The notes beneath the pieces were generated by a model, which ran no database searches, was not told where the DNA came from, and saw only the letters and a list, made by a program, of their open reading frames with translations. A stretch of 28,681 bases of DNA from Chara braunii (lineage: Eukaryota; Streptophyta; Charophyceae; Charales; Characeae), in assembly GCA_003427395.1 (NCBI GenBank), contig BFEA01000664.1, positions 747,953-776,633 on the forward strand. The letters are read 5' to 3'. A program made the translations under genes and the position numbers. Numbering within the stretch: the first letter of the stretch is position 1; each line of letters opens with the position of its first letter. Shown one piece after another: positions 7,761 to 15,680 of this stretch.

Positions 7761-7880
7761 TACTTTATAAGATCCTCCATAATGACCAATATCTTCACCT
7801 ATTACAAAAACTTTAGGATCTTTTTTTATCTCTTCATGAATACCTTCATTTAAAGCTTCATATAATAATTTTTTTGCCAT
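7761..7880 (-). pseudogene. odpB: odpB-like fragment (pyruvate dehydrogenase E1 beta, first 40 codons)
   Basis: Minus-strand ATG at 7880 opens [13 protein letters not shown], then [20 protein letters not shown]. This is the conserved amino end of the E1 beta subunit of pyruvate dehydrogenase, which with E1 alpha decarboxylates pyruvate. The homology stops at 7761, where the inverted-repeat RT sequence begins. Codon use is very A/T-rich (AAA, TTA, GGT), which fits an organellar rather than a nuclear copy. Plastid-encoded odpB is known from red algae and, as I recall, from some streptophyte algae. A bacterial source cannot be excluded. Only the amino end remains, so it is non-functional. Confidence 0.65.
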
Positions 7881-7903
7881 TTTTTTTACATAAACTCGGG
7901 GGC

Positions 7904-7972
7904 GAGCTGCATGATGGGAAACTGTCACGTGTGGTTCTGAGGGCAGGCGTTCTGCACTGACCCCTATCCTAC
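7904..7972 (+). ncRNA. Group II intron 3' end (domains V and VI)
   Basis: Positions 7904-7938 have the form of a group II domain V: a lower stem GAGCTGCATGA facing TCACGTGTGGTTC, an upper stem GATGG/CTGTC and a GAAA tetraloop. A domain VI-like stem follows, and the sequence ends in ccccctatcctac-like 3' intron text (7961-7972). The cox2 exon starts directly after it. Domain V is the catalytic core of self-splicing group II introns. Upstream domains I-IV are absent, replaced by the odpB-like piece, so the intron is only a 3' stub. Confidence 0.8.
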
Positions 7973-8070
7973 ATCATGATATCTTTTCTTTCTTGATGGT
8001 GATTCTGATCTTTGTGTTATGGATGTTGGTTCGTGTTTTATGGCATTTTCACTATAAGAAAAACCCAATC
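7973..8070 (+). pseudogene. cox2: cox2 exon fragment (mitochondrial)
   Basis: Reading CAT CAT GAT ATC, with the first base at the intron border, gives [20 protein letters not shown] and then [13 protein letters not shown]. This is the first transmembrane segment and following loop of cytochrome c oxidase subunit 2. The intron sits after the first base of a His codon, which fits the intron site near nucleotide 97 known in some streptophyte cox2 genes. The frame ends at 8070, where minus-strand nad9 begins, sharing a few bases at the join. Copper-binding parts are missing. Confidence 0.8.
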
Positions 8071-8215
8071 TGTTAATATACGACGTAAATCAGGATGGTT
8101 GGAAAAATACACACCAAACATATCCCATATTTCTCGTTCCCACCAACCAGCTGCCGAAAATATTTTGACTATTGAACAGATGGGAGTTATTTCATCTACA
8201 CGTGTATGTTCACAA
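8071..8215 (-). pseudogene. nad9: nad9 fragment, central to C-terminal part (mitochondrial)
   Basis: Read on the minus strand, the segment gives [34 protein letters not shown] and [12 protein letters not shown], the most conserved block of NADH dehydrogenase subunit 9 (complex I 30-kDa subunit). It is open over this stretch. It begins without a start near 8215 and breaks at 8071 into the opposite-strand cox2 exon. The amino half of the same gene lies 300 bp away at 8521-8715 on the same strand, separated by a cox3 piece. Confidence 0.85.
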
Positions 8216-8361
8216 ACTAAACAGACTCAATCATGCAAAACACGGCGGGACGTCGATCTATGTGTTTGATGATTGATTTTCAAGAGTTTCATTCAACTAT
8301 CACGATCGTAAAAAAAAAAAGATTTGAAATATGTATTTACTTATTGTAGTCTTACCTCTAC
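8216..8361. other. AT-rich organelle-like filler
   Basis: Between the nad9 C-terminal and cox3 pieces. It contains an A-run (8309-8320) and no clear reading frame. On the minus strand the cox3 fragment runs into VEVRLQ and a stop. That resembles the GYVEVRYDD region of nad9, so another tiny nad9 piece may be joined near 8345-8361. Confidence 0.35.
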
Positions 8362-8520
8362 GATTCCCCAAGGATCTAACACATCAATACCTTTTGGAGG
8401 CCAAATAGCTCCAATTTCTACGGTAGGCGCCAGACTTGAATGAAAGAAATCCCCCAAAAAAGGTACAAAAAACATTACTTTACCCGAAATCATCTCTATG
8501 ATAAACCAATGACTTTGATA
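8362..8520 (-). pseudogene. cox3: cox3 fragment (mitochondrial)
   Basis: The minus-strand frame continues out of nad9 into KVMFFVPF, then [20 protein letters not shown] and IDVLDPWGI. This is the well-conserved central part of cytochrome c oxidase subunit 3. The preceding residues ([13 protein letters not shown]) match cox3 only poorly. The frame is shared with the nad9 amino part, giving a 124-codon chimeric open frame (8341-8715) that is almost certainly a chance fusion. Confidence 0.85.
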
Positions 8521-8715
8521 GAGTAAGTTATACACCACTTCAAATCTATCTTTTCGAGAAGGATAATAAACTCCACAAATATCGATTAAAACTCGAAATC
8601 TTGTGTTCGTATGATTAAAAAAAAAAAAAAAAATTTGCAAAAGATTGTCTGGGTTGGTATATATACAAATTTCCTTCAATCCCATGACAAATTTCTCAAG
8701 CTCATGAAGTACCAC
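8521..8715 (-). pseudogene. nad9: nad9 fragment, N-terminal part (mitochondrial)
   Basis: The minus strand reads [44 protein letters not shown] and [13 protein letters not shown], the start and first conserved block of NADH dehydrogenase subunit 9. A long A-run (T-run on minus, about 8616-8633) encodes an unnatural run of Phe where the family has a mixed hydrophobic/Lys stretch, so it has probably expanded. The usual D in GVDYPSRK is Y here. The gene is cut after YNLL by cox3. Confidence 0.85.
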
Positions 8716-9417
8716 ATTGGATAGAAGAGGGTCGAAGAGCCGACCAATGTGGTCGTCTTTCGAAAAAGCGACCGACCGTATAAGAGGCTGCTTTATCTTA
8801 TACAGGTGCCTTCACACTAGCGTCAAGAATCTACCATCTTGACCTTCTTTCTAAACATTGTTACTTTTTATTCAGTCTTTTAGATACGAATTTAATTTGT
8901 ATATGCTCATTCCTTTAATTATCTTTTTTTTCCTAAGCTTGACTCAGCATGGAGCTTGCTCCGCATCCTAGACTAATCCGGTTTTCTTTTTCTTTGGTAG
9001 AGTTTCGCTCCTTGGCGGAAGCGTGCTTGTATCTAGGCGATCCATCACAGGCCGAGGATCGTGTAGCGGACCTCTGGTTGGCTTATGAGACCAGCCCCTT
9101 GGCCTGTTCTCACAGGCCTATGTTGTATTCGCGGTAGTCCAGTCCAAGCCGGTACCTCTGTCGGTACCAGCCATTCCAGTCAGTCCAGTCCAGTCCAGTC
9201 AGTCCGTTGGGGTAATATCCCAGCCAGAGTCTGTACTTTGGGGGCATTCTACATTCGCACAGTTTGGAGTACGTGCGTTGGAGTCTCGCATGGGAGCTGC
9301 ATTGTGCCATTTTGCTCCACTCTCATCCTCCATCTCCATCTTATCCCAGGCGGAGCACCACACCTGGTGGGTCCGCCACAACCAAGGTTGTTCTCCCACT
9401 CACACTTCTTTGGATTT
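8716..9417. other. Spacer, partly organelle-like, with a strong hairpin
   Basis: No gene recognised. The start (8730-8830, gccgaccaatgtggtc, aagcgaccgaccg) has short GC-rich palindromic words in AT-rich DNA, as in algal mitochondrial spacers. 9170-9210 is a run of CAGTC/CAGTCC microrepeats. At 9349-9377, GGCGGA pairs with TCCGCC and, inside it, CACCA with TGGTG around a 4-nt loop. The part after about 9090 (ccggtacc, tcggtacc, cagtcc) shares words with LTR-like DNA at 12707 and 27400, so it may be LTR remains. Confidence 0.4.
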
Positions 9418-9485
9418 ACCTTGAACTTGTCCTCTCTAATCTTAATTAGGACCTTATGAAAGTATGACTCATGCTCCTCTAGAGT
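9418..9485. repeat. 68-bp perfect inverted repeat, right arm (RT fragment, minus)
   Basis: Exact reverse complement of 7692-7759, that is, RT coding sequence pointing left. It closes the organelle-like block on the right. Confidence 0.97.
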
Positions 9486-9497
9486 ACTAATTGTTAT

Positions 9498-9577
9498 GAT
9501 AGATTAGATATAGATAAGATAAGGCGACCGACATACGGCACGCCCTGACTGACGGGCGTGTCGCCTTAGGATCTATC
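9498..9577. repeat. Compound stem-loop, three nested stems
   Basis: GATAGAT (9498-9504) pairs with ATCTATC (9571-9577), AAGGCGA (9521-9527) with TCGCCTT (9561-9567), and CACGCCC (9539-9545) with GGGCGTG (9554-9560). The inner two stems are GC-rich in an AT-rich surround and abut on the right side. It is not a tRNA: there is no anticodon or T-arm geometry. Confidence 0.8.
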
Positions 9578-10708
9578 ACTCTATGATATGATAAGTTAAC
9601 AACAAAAAGGCTAGTAAACATCACAAAGATGGGTATCAGCATAGAAAGATGTATTGATGTACCAAATTAACAGCCTAAGTTAAAGCAGAAGCAACTAACT
9701 AGTGTACATGTCCTCGGAAAGCAGAAAATAATGATAACTAAATCTTAGAATGTTGGAGGTAGTGGCCTCGGTCTAGAAACAACAGACTAGTGTGTAAGTC
9801 CTAAGAACAGCAAAAGCAGAAACAACTTAATCCAAGAAATGTTAGAGGCGGTAGCCTCAGTCTGAGAGCAACAAAGCAACAACAAGACAACCATATGTCA
9901 CAGGAGGAGTGCGTCGCAAACCACAGGGTGGGATGGTCTCTGAGGGTGGCGAATGCAGCCTAGGGGTCGATAAACTCCTAAGGGCATCCACACATAATGA
10001 CAGAGAGACACGTGTCATCAGGCCCAATGAGGGTAGGGAACTGGGAGCGAATAGAACCAATGACCCTAACAGATAGACCATCAGGGCGGGTAATGCTCGA
10101 CTAAAGGGGTGACCGCTATGGAGGGTCGACCATGCAAGGGAATAAGGGAGCCTGGTATATTGGGCACCACCTAAATGAAGCATGCAAGGCTGCCTAACTA
10201 GGGCGTGAGGGCCGAAAGAGGGTAGAAAAAGTGATGGGTAAGAGAATCATGCAAATCACTCCTAAGGTGGGGAAAGTCGGAGCTGGATCTGTAAGCTGGG
10301 AAGCCAGGGCAACGCTACGGTCCCGATGCCTATGCGTATACCAAGGGAGAGCCAACTTAGAGGAACCCGGCGAAGGGAGACCATCATGCGACACAACCAG
10401 GGTACTGTACAGGGTAAGGTGGTAAGAGAGTGACGACGTCTGAAGTAGGCAGAGCTTTGACGAAGGTCGTGAAGCTGCCGATGATGTCCATGATGAGAAA
10501 TCCGGAATGCCGTCGAGGAAGAGCCACAACGTCGAGGAAGAGTCGGACCGTCGACGAGCTGAAGTGGCAAAACTGGAGTGGATGGAGTACTGAGAAGTCA
10601 AAGACGTGGGAAGATAAGTCAGAGTCAATCGTCGAATGGAGTACTGAGAGTCAAAGACGTGGGAAAATAAGTGTGAGGAGGGACGACGACGAGTGCGCCG
10701 TGGACGCT
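9578..10708. other. Unassigned, with small tandem repeats
   Basis: About 9670-9880 holds two degenerate copies of a roughly 100-bp unit (ctagtgt-aagtcct, then gttggaggtagtggcctcggtct and gttagaggcggtagcctcagtct). 10582-10672 holds a 54-bp direct repeat (atggagtactgag, caaagacgtggga). gtcgaggaagag occurs twice near 10512-10540. On the minus strand this lies downstream of the integrase at 11394-12055, across the gap, so it may be the 3' end or LTR of that element. I see no protein motif. Confidence 0.45.
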
Positions 10709-11393
10709 NNNNNNNNNNNNNNNNNNNNNNNNNNNNNNNNNNNNNNNNNNNNNNNNNNNNNNNNNNNNNNNNNNNNNNNNNNNNNNNNNNNNNNNNNNNN
10801 NNNNNNNNNNNNNNNNNNNNNNNNNNNNNNNNNNNNNNNNNNNNNNNNNNNNNNNNNNNNNNNNNNNNNNNNNNNNNNNNNNNNNNNNNNNNNNNNNNNN
10901 NNNNNNNNNNNNNNNNNNNNNNNNNNNNNNNNNNNNNNNNNNNNNNNNNNNNNNNNNNNNNNNNNNNNNNNNNNNNNNNNNNNNNNNNNNNNNNNNNNNN
11001 NNNNNNNNNNNNNNNNNNNNNNNNNNNNNNNNNNNNNNNNNNNNNNNNNNNNNNNNNNNNNNNNNNNNNNNNNNNNNNNNNNNNNNNNNNNNNNNNNNNN
11101 NNNNNNNNNNNNNNNNNNNNNNNNNNNNNNNNNNNNNNNNNNNNNNNNNNNNNNNNNNNNNNNNNNNNNNNNNNNNNNNNNNNNNNNNNNNNNNNNNNNN
11201 NNNNNNNNNNNNNNNNNNNNNNNNNNNNNNNNNNNNNNNNNNNNNNNNNNNNNNNNNNNNNNNNNNNNNNNNNNNNNNNNNNNNNNNNNNNNNNNNNNNN
11301 NNNNNNNNNNNNNNNNNNNNNNNNNNNNNNNNNNNNNNNNNNNNNNNNNNNNNNNNNNNNNNNNNNNNNNNNNNNNNNNNNNNNNNNNNNNNN
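10709..11393. other. Assembly gap (685 Ns)
   Basis: An unbroken run of N. Open frames spanning it are meaningless inside the gap. Confidence 1.
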
Positions 11394-12055
11394 TAGGCAC
11401 ACACCAACATGTGAGTGTGGTGCAAGTGCTCAAGGGGCTCCCAGGTAGCCTCCTCATCAGGGTAAACCTTCCAACGTACGAGATTCTCAACGTGAGGAGG
11501 GTTGTCGTCGGTGACTCGGTGACCAATGATGTATGAAACGAGGAATTCCTTGTGGCGGTCTACCATAATGGGTGGAGGGCACTCGTATGGTCGTCCGACG
11601 AATCGCTTAGATAGTCTTCGGTAGGGATGCAGTAACGAGACGTGGTAGACATCATGCACACGAGCCTGGTGTAGGTAGTCGGGCAGCTTCACACGGAAGC
11701 TGCCCGGGCTAGAAGCCGTTTCAAAACCGACGGCCTGGAGAGCGTGGCATGGGCCAAAGAAGTGACGCCGGAACTTGCGAAGCGTGTCCGCTTCGAGCTG
11801 TAAGTGGCAGGCGTAGATAAGCACATCATCACCGACTTTGAATGAATGATTCATCCTGGATTGGATCGCACATGCGGCCATGCGAGTCTAGGAAGCAACT
11901 ATGTGCTTATGCGCAGTCTTCATGATCGACGTCATGTGTTTAACCCAATCATCCAGCGCGGGACAACTCGTGTCGGGGTGCATCTATGACGGTCGAAGGA
12001 AGTGCGAGGGAACACGAGGGTGATATCCGAGGTCGCAATAGTAAGGCGACATCCC
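11394..12055 (-). pseudogene. Ty3/gypsy integrase C-terminal region and chromodomain
   Basis: Minus strand. The first recognisable words are MSPYYCDLGYHPRVPS, then CPALDDWVKHMTSIMKTAHK (the conserved stretch after the integrase core), followed by FKVGDDVLIYA, FFGPCHALQAVG and VYHVSLLHPY (the SH3-like GPY/F region). It ends with a chromodomain: EFLVSYIIGH, NLVRWKVYPDEEATWEPLEHL. Chromodomains guide new insertions toward marked chromatin. Stops at 11984-11986 and 11888-11890 interrupt an otherwise open frame; from 11881 to the gap it is clean. The catalytic D,D,E core is not present. It lies back to back with the plus-strand fragment at 12206. Confidence 0.85.
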
Positions 12056-12205
12056 TGTGGCTGGCGAGACGGCGTGGTTGTAGGTTACCTCCGTGTGGGC
12101 ATGAACCACCTAATCTGTGAAACCACCAATTCCATCCGGCTTGATCAGACAAAGATGGTCAACCCTCACGGTCGTGATATCACATTAAAGTCAGAGACGA
12201 AGTGT
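12056..12205. other. Junction between two divergent integrase fragments
   Basis: About 150 bp that belongs clearly to neither flanking integrase. It has no terminal repeat, target duplication or coding frame that I can support. Confidence 0.4.
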
Positions 12206-12640
12206 GCCTCTTAGCCAAGCGCTTTGAATTCGAACTTGGCCTTAGTCGCAAGCTTTGCAACAAGTAGCTTGGCCCATTCCCGATTATTGCCCAACCTTCC
12301 CCTGTAAATTTCAAACTCCAGCTACCTCCAGATGTGAAACATGTCTGCCCTGTCTTCCACGCAGAATACCTCAAAGAATATCATGAGTTACCACCAGAGC
12401 TCTCTGGCCGACCTTATCCTAGATCACCTCTAGTCATGACACCCACAAGCCCTGAGTTTGCCGTACAAGCAATCACTGGTCGTCGAAGCACTCGAACTTC
12501 ACGGGATTCTAGGTCTATTCTACAGTATAAAGTCAAGTGGTCAGAATACCTAGAACAAAAATCTACTTGGGAACCTTTGTCAAATCAAGAATGCAATGAA
12601 GCTCAGAGCTCGATCCCTGGACGTCAGGCCTGGTACTGGA
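12206..12640 (+). pseudogene. Ty3/gypsy integrase tail with chromodomain, different family
   Basis: Plus strand, LAKRFEFELGLSRKL, a stop (12265-12267), then LGPFPIIAQPSPVNFKLQLP and VFHAEYLKEY (GPY/F region). A basic linker follows (GRRSTRTSRDSR), then a chromodomain core, LQYKVKWSEYLEQKSTWEPL. The order and the W-E-P ending are typical of chromoviral integrases. The sequence differs strongly from the minus-strand copy next door, so these are two element families. Everything upstream (RT, RNase H, core integrase) is missing. The frame runs on to 12699 without similarity. Confidence 0.8.
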
Positions 12641-13834
12641 CATTTATTTTTTCCTGCTATGTCCTCACTACCGACACATTTTACATTTCTGTCCCTTGAA
12701 CATTTTTACCGGCACCCCTGTGGTACCGACTGATTTCATACATACCCCAGAACCCAGCCCAGCCATTAGGCTGTTCCCAGGTATATGTACCGGTCTCATA
12801 CACGGCCGAGACAGCTTGTGCTGTACTCTGTTTCAGATATTGAGAGTGAGCTCGGCATCGAGCTGCTGTGGGAACTCTTCTCTGAGTGTCCCTCATTGTA
12901 CCAGTTGAGTTCTGCGCTGGAGTCCGGTCGTGCGTCTGTGTGTTCATTCCCGCTCACACCTCCTCCTCCTCGAACCCAGTGCTCGTCACAGCTGGCCAGT
13001 CTTTTGTAGTGTTGACCGGGCATGGCCTGCCTCAGTTTGCCTCCTCGTGTGGCTGAGGTTTCTTGATCACAGATGGTGTAGATTTACTTTTGCCCAGTGT
13101 GTGCCTGGACCCAGTGGGCTTGGGAAAATTGCTGACTCCCTTTGGATGTGCTTGAGATCTGTGACTGTGGTTGACTCCCGAAAACTCCGTAGCTCTTTGA
13201 CTGCTTTGCCCGAGTTGGGCCTGACTCTTGATTTTCCTGAAGTCAACTAGTGGTTCCTGGGAACACAGGTGGCCTCGTTTGTCCCTTGACCAGGTACGTA
13301 TTGAGCTAAGCACTTTCTGAGACCCTTTTCAACTGGGAACGTGACTTTTGACTCCGGAATTTAGACTTGGTCACTTGGACCAAAAGCTACGACCCTAGGC
13401 TGTGTCTGTGCGGATTTGGCCTGGGTCACAAGAGTTTAGTGTGCTTGTAAATTGGGTTTCTCCATTACAGTATTCTGCCTTTGAAGTTTGAAGTGAAAAA
13501 GAAAAGAAAAGGTTGACTAGGATGTCGTTCTCCCATCTGCAACTGGGAGATCGTCAAGTAACGGTGTGTTATCAAGTGGATTATTCAACTGCTTGGTCCT
13601 GTTCTGGGCAGCTACTTCGCGGTTTTCCCTTAATATGAATAAAATGATAGTCTGCATGGGTGCATGCCGACATGGTATTTTTGCAGCACTTAGGCATTTT
13701 AGGTTTTGGGACAGGGAATTGTAACTTATGAAGTTGTGAATACTTAATGGTTAATCATGGGGCAGGGGATTGTTGTTGGTATATTGCTCCATAACTGGTA
13801 GTGCATGTTTGTTTTGCTCTGCTTATTCTTGCAG
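12641..13834. other. Spacer: probable LTR remains, then intron-like DNA
   Basis: 12700-13300 is G/C- and TG-rich and follows the chromodomain where a 3' LTR is expected. Words such as accggcacccctgtggtacc echo 9150-9175. I cannot define its ends. 13440-13834 is T-rich and ends in a polypyrimidine run plus cttgcag, a good 3' splice site for the next exon. A short hairpin (CTCCCA/TGGGAG) lies near 13532. No P-loop exon for the GTPase is found here. Confidence 0.45.
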
Positions 13835-14118
13835 GACTTTTTGATCCACAATTCTCCAAGGAAAAGCTGCAAGAAGAGATCAGCAGATGCATGAATTTGA
13901 CACCAGAAGGCATTCACGCTGTGGTTATAGTGTTGTCGGCACGGTCAAGGTTCACAGCGGAAGAACTTGCTGCAGTGGATACAGTTGAAGCCATTTTTGG
14001 TGAGAAGGTGGCCAGTTATCTTATTATCTTGTTCACAGGAGGTGACGACCTGGAAGCAGAGGGGACGTCCTTGAGCGAGTATTTGACAGATGGCAAAGGA
14101 GACTTTTACGGCCTAAGT
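13835..14118 (+). CDS. AIG1/GIMAP-type GTPase, internal exon
   Basis: After the acceptor at 13831-13834 the frame gives (G)LFDPQFSKEKLQEEI, SRCMNLTPEGIHAVVIVLSA, RSRFTAEELAAVDTVEAIFG and SYLIILFTGGDDLEAEG, then SLSEYL. This is the AIG1 G-domain from just after the DxPG switch-II motif through the G4-like FTGGDDLE. AIG1/IAN proteins are septin-like GTPases, often membrane-attached and linked in plants to stress and defence. The exon is phase 1 at its start and ends at AAGT before gtatgt. The nucleotide-binding P-loop must lie in upstream exons, which I do not find within about 1 kb. The frame is clean, so the gene may be live or a recent fragment. Toc-type GTPases are a less likely alternative. 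Confidence 0.7.
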
Positions 14119-14179
14119 GTATGTACTATGTACCATTTGCATAGCTTTCTATTTGCACTTTTTCTCTGCTCTCCGCAAG
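14119..14179 (+). other. Predicted 61-bp intron
   Basis: Starts gtgtatgt and ends in a T/C-rich run with gcaag. The unspliced frame stops after GVQR, so splicing would be needed to extend the protein. An almost identical intron follows at 14267-14327. Confidence 0.55.
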
Positions 14180-14266
14180 GAGTCCAACGATGAGACACAA
14201 TTCTTCATAGCAGCAAGGGACACCAAAGTAGTGACAGATGGCGAAGGAAACTTTTACGGCCTAAGT
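14180..14266 (+). CDS. Duplicated 87-nt exon, copy 1 (AIG1-like gene)
   Basis: In the same frame as the GTPase exon it encodes 29 residues: ESNDETQFFIAARDTKV, then VTDGEGNFYGLS. The last 12 repeat TDGKGDFYGLS at the end of the previous exon. The exon is phase 0 at both ends and an exact multiple of three, so tandem copies keep the frame. I do not recognise this peptide as part of the standard AIG1 fold. Confidence 0.5.
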
Positions 14267-14327
14267 GTATGTACTATGTACCATTTGCATAGCTTTCTAT
14301 TTGCACTTTTTCTCTGCTCTGCGCAAG

Positions 14328-14435
14328 GAGTCCAACTATGAGACACAATTCTTCATAGCAGCAAGGGACACCAAAGTAGAACGAGCATACAAAAGCAAAG
14401 TCGAAAGCATATTCATGAAGCCAAAATCACACTAA
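14328..14435 (+). CDS. Terminal exon, copy 2 of the duplicated segment
   Basis: Begins ESNYETQFFIAARDTKV and then diverges into ERAYKSKVESIFMKPKSH with a TAA at 14433-14435. It follows a 61-bp intron (14267-14327). If spliced as proposed, the protein ends here, much sooner after the G-domain than typical AIG1 proteins. A splice donor further on (ctccag/gtatca near 14495) would allow another ending. Confidence 0.45.
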   Translation, partial: ESNYETQFFIAARDTKVERAYKSKVESIFMKPKSH

Positions 14436-14721
14436 TTGGAAACACACATGCACTGAAGTCTCTTGATATAGAAAGCCCAAATGCACGCCTCCAGGTATCA
14501 ATACAACAACAGTTTGATGCTCTTCTATGTTGCCACCGTGTATACTACTTCCCTACTTACTCTACGTACAGTCCTACATCCTCGCTATCTCTCACTCTCT
14601 TCCTGTCCATTTCTCCTCTTCCTCATGATGTTGTAGAGTCTGACCACGCCAAGTGTGCTCTCCACCCACCGGCAGGTAAGTCCACCTTCTCATCGCTGTC
14701 CTCTCTCCCATCGTCCTCCCT
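14436..14721. other. Spacer after the AIG1-like gene
   Basis: T/C-rich, with many tctctcactctcttcctgtcc-like words and no supported gene. It could be a further intron of the GTPase gene or the start of the tandem repeat that follows. Confidence 0.4.
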
Positions 14722-15680
14722 GTGCTTGCACAGCCCTCTCACATTCAGCGAAGCTATGTCTGCCACTGGTAGAGCTGTTGACCGTGGCACCTCTCCCCTT
14801 CGATCGTCAATGCACCGGGCCCTGTGGCTTTTGCGGTGCTAATTTTAGTGCACTTAGCTAGCAATCCTCCAAAGTACAGAAGTGTGTCCCTCAGCAGCCG
14901 CATCCAATGCTTTTGTCAATTGAGGTGGTCGCGGTTCCATCATCGAGGGGTTCTTCCAAGTGCCGGATACTTCTGAACACCTTCACCCCCTTCCATATGC
15001 CTGGGCCATTACTTTATCGCCTTGACAGTTACTTTTGAACGCCTTGGCCTATACTTAGGGCCTGACTTTATTCTAGTATGTCTGGCTGTTACCTAGGGCC
15101 AGGTCAATTCCATGCAGGCGGCCCCTGCTGGGCACCATCAAGGTCAACGGGCCCTCTGCAGAATCCTTAATCTACATGTAGTTGCCTATTTTCAAGAACT
15201 TTCTCGTAGTGTAGACTCACTTGATCTTCCCACTGTCCTCCCAGTACTTGCATGCCCCTCTCACATCTAGCGCAGCTATGGCTGCCGCTGGTAGAGCTGC
15301 TGTTGTGACAACTCTTTCCTTCTATCGTCAGCGCGCCAGGCCCTGCGGCTTCTGCTGCGCTGATTTTAGCACACTTAGCCAACAATCCCCTGAAGTTCAG
15401 AAGTGTGTCTCTCAGCAGCCGCCTCCAATGCTTTTGTCGATTGAGGAGGTGGTTTTTATGTCATTGAGAGGTTCTTCCAAGTACTGGAAGTTTCTGAACA
15501 GCATCCACCACCTTCCGTATGCCTGGGTGATCACTTTATAGCCCAGCCCGTTATTTTGGAAAGTCTGGGCCTATACTTAGCTCCCGGTTTCATTATATTA
15601 TGCCCTATTGTTATTCAAGGCCGGGTCAATTCCATGCGGGCGGCCCCTACTTGCTTCTGCCAAGGCCAAGAGGCCTTGCT
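14722..15680. repeat. 521-bp tandem duplication, diverged
   Basis: Matching landmarks lie 521-522 bp apart: cctctcaca (14735, 15256), caatgcttttgtc-attgagg, ccaagt-c-gga, gcctgg, and gtcaattccatgc-ggcggcccct (15103, 15625). The copies differ by roughly a fifth of bases by eye. A third, partial relative of the 15148-15235 part lies at 17758-17850. Frames through it are not consistent between copies, so it looks non-coding. Confidence 0.85.

Larger units (their letters stand above)
14085..14380 (+). repeat. 148-bp tandem duplication covering exon plus intron
   Basis: Units 14085-14232 and 14233-14380 differ at only a few bases. Each contains 61 bp of intron and 87 bp of coding sequence. The high identity indicates a recent event. 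Confidence 0.95.

Noticed and set aside
8341-8715. A genuine 124-codon chimeric nad9-cox3 gene (as in cytoplasmic male sterility)
   Set aside because: The frame is continuous, but residues are altered, a homopolymer is expanded and neighbours are equally scrambled. A chance fusion in a nuclear insertion is simpler.
9498-9577. tRNA gene
   Set aside because: The stems do not give a cloverleaf, there is no 7-nt anticodon loop or T-arm, and the acceptor lengths are wrong.
10194-11881. Large open frames of 251-418 codons across the gap
   Set aside because: Most of their length is unknown sequence (N). Only the integrase part from 11394 upward is real.
13105-13140. P-loop exon for the AIG1-like gene (GLGK word)
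   Set aside because: It reads GLGKIADS without the preceding GxxxxGKS pattern or the AIG1 flanking residues.
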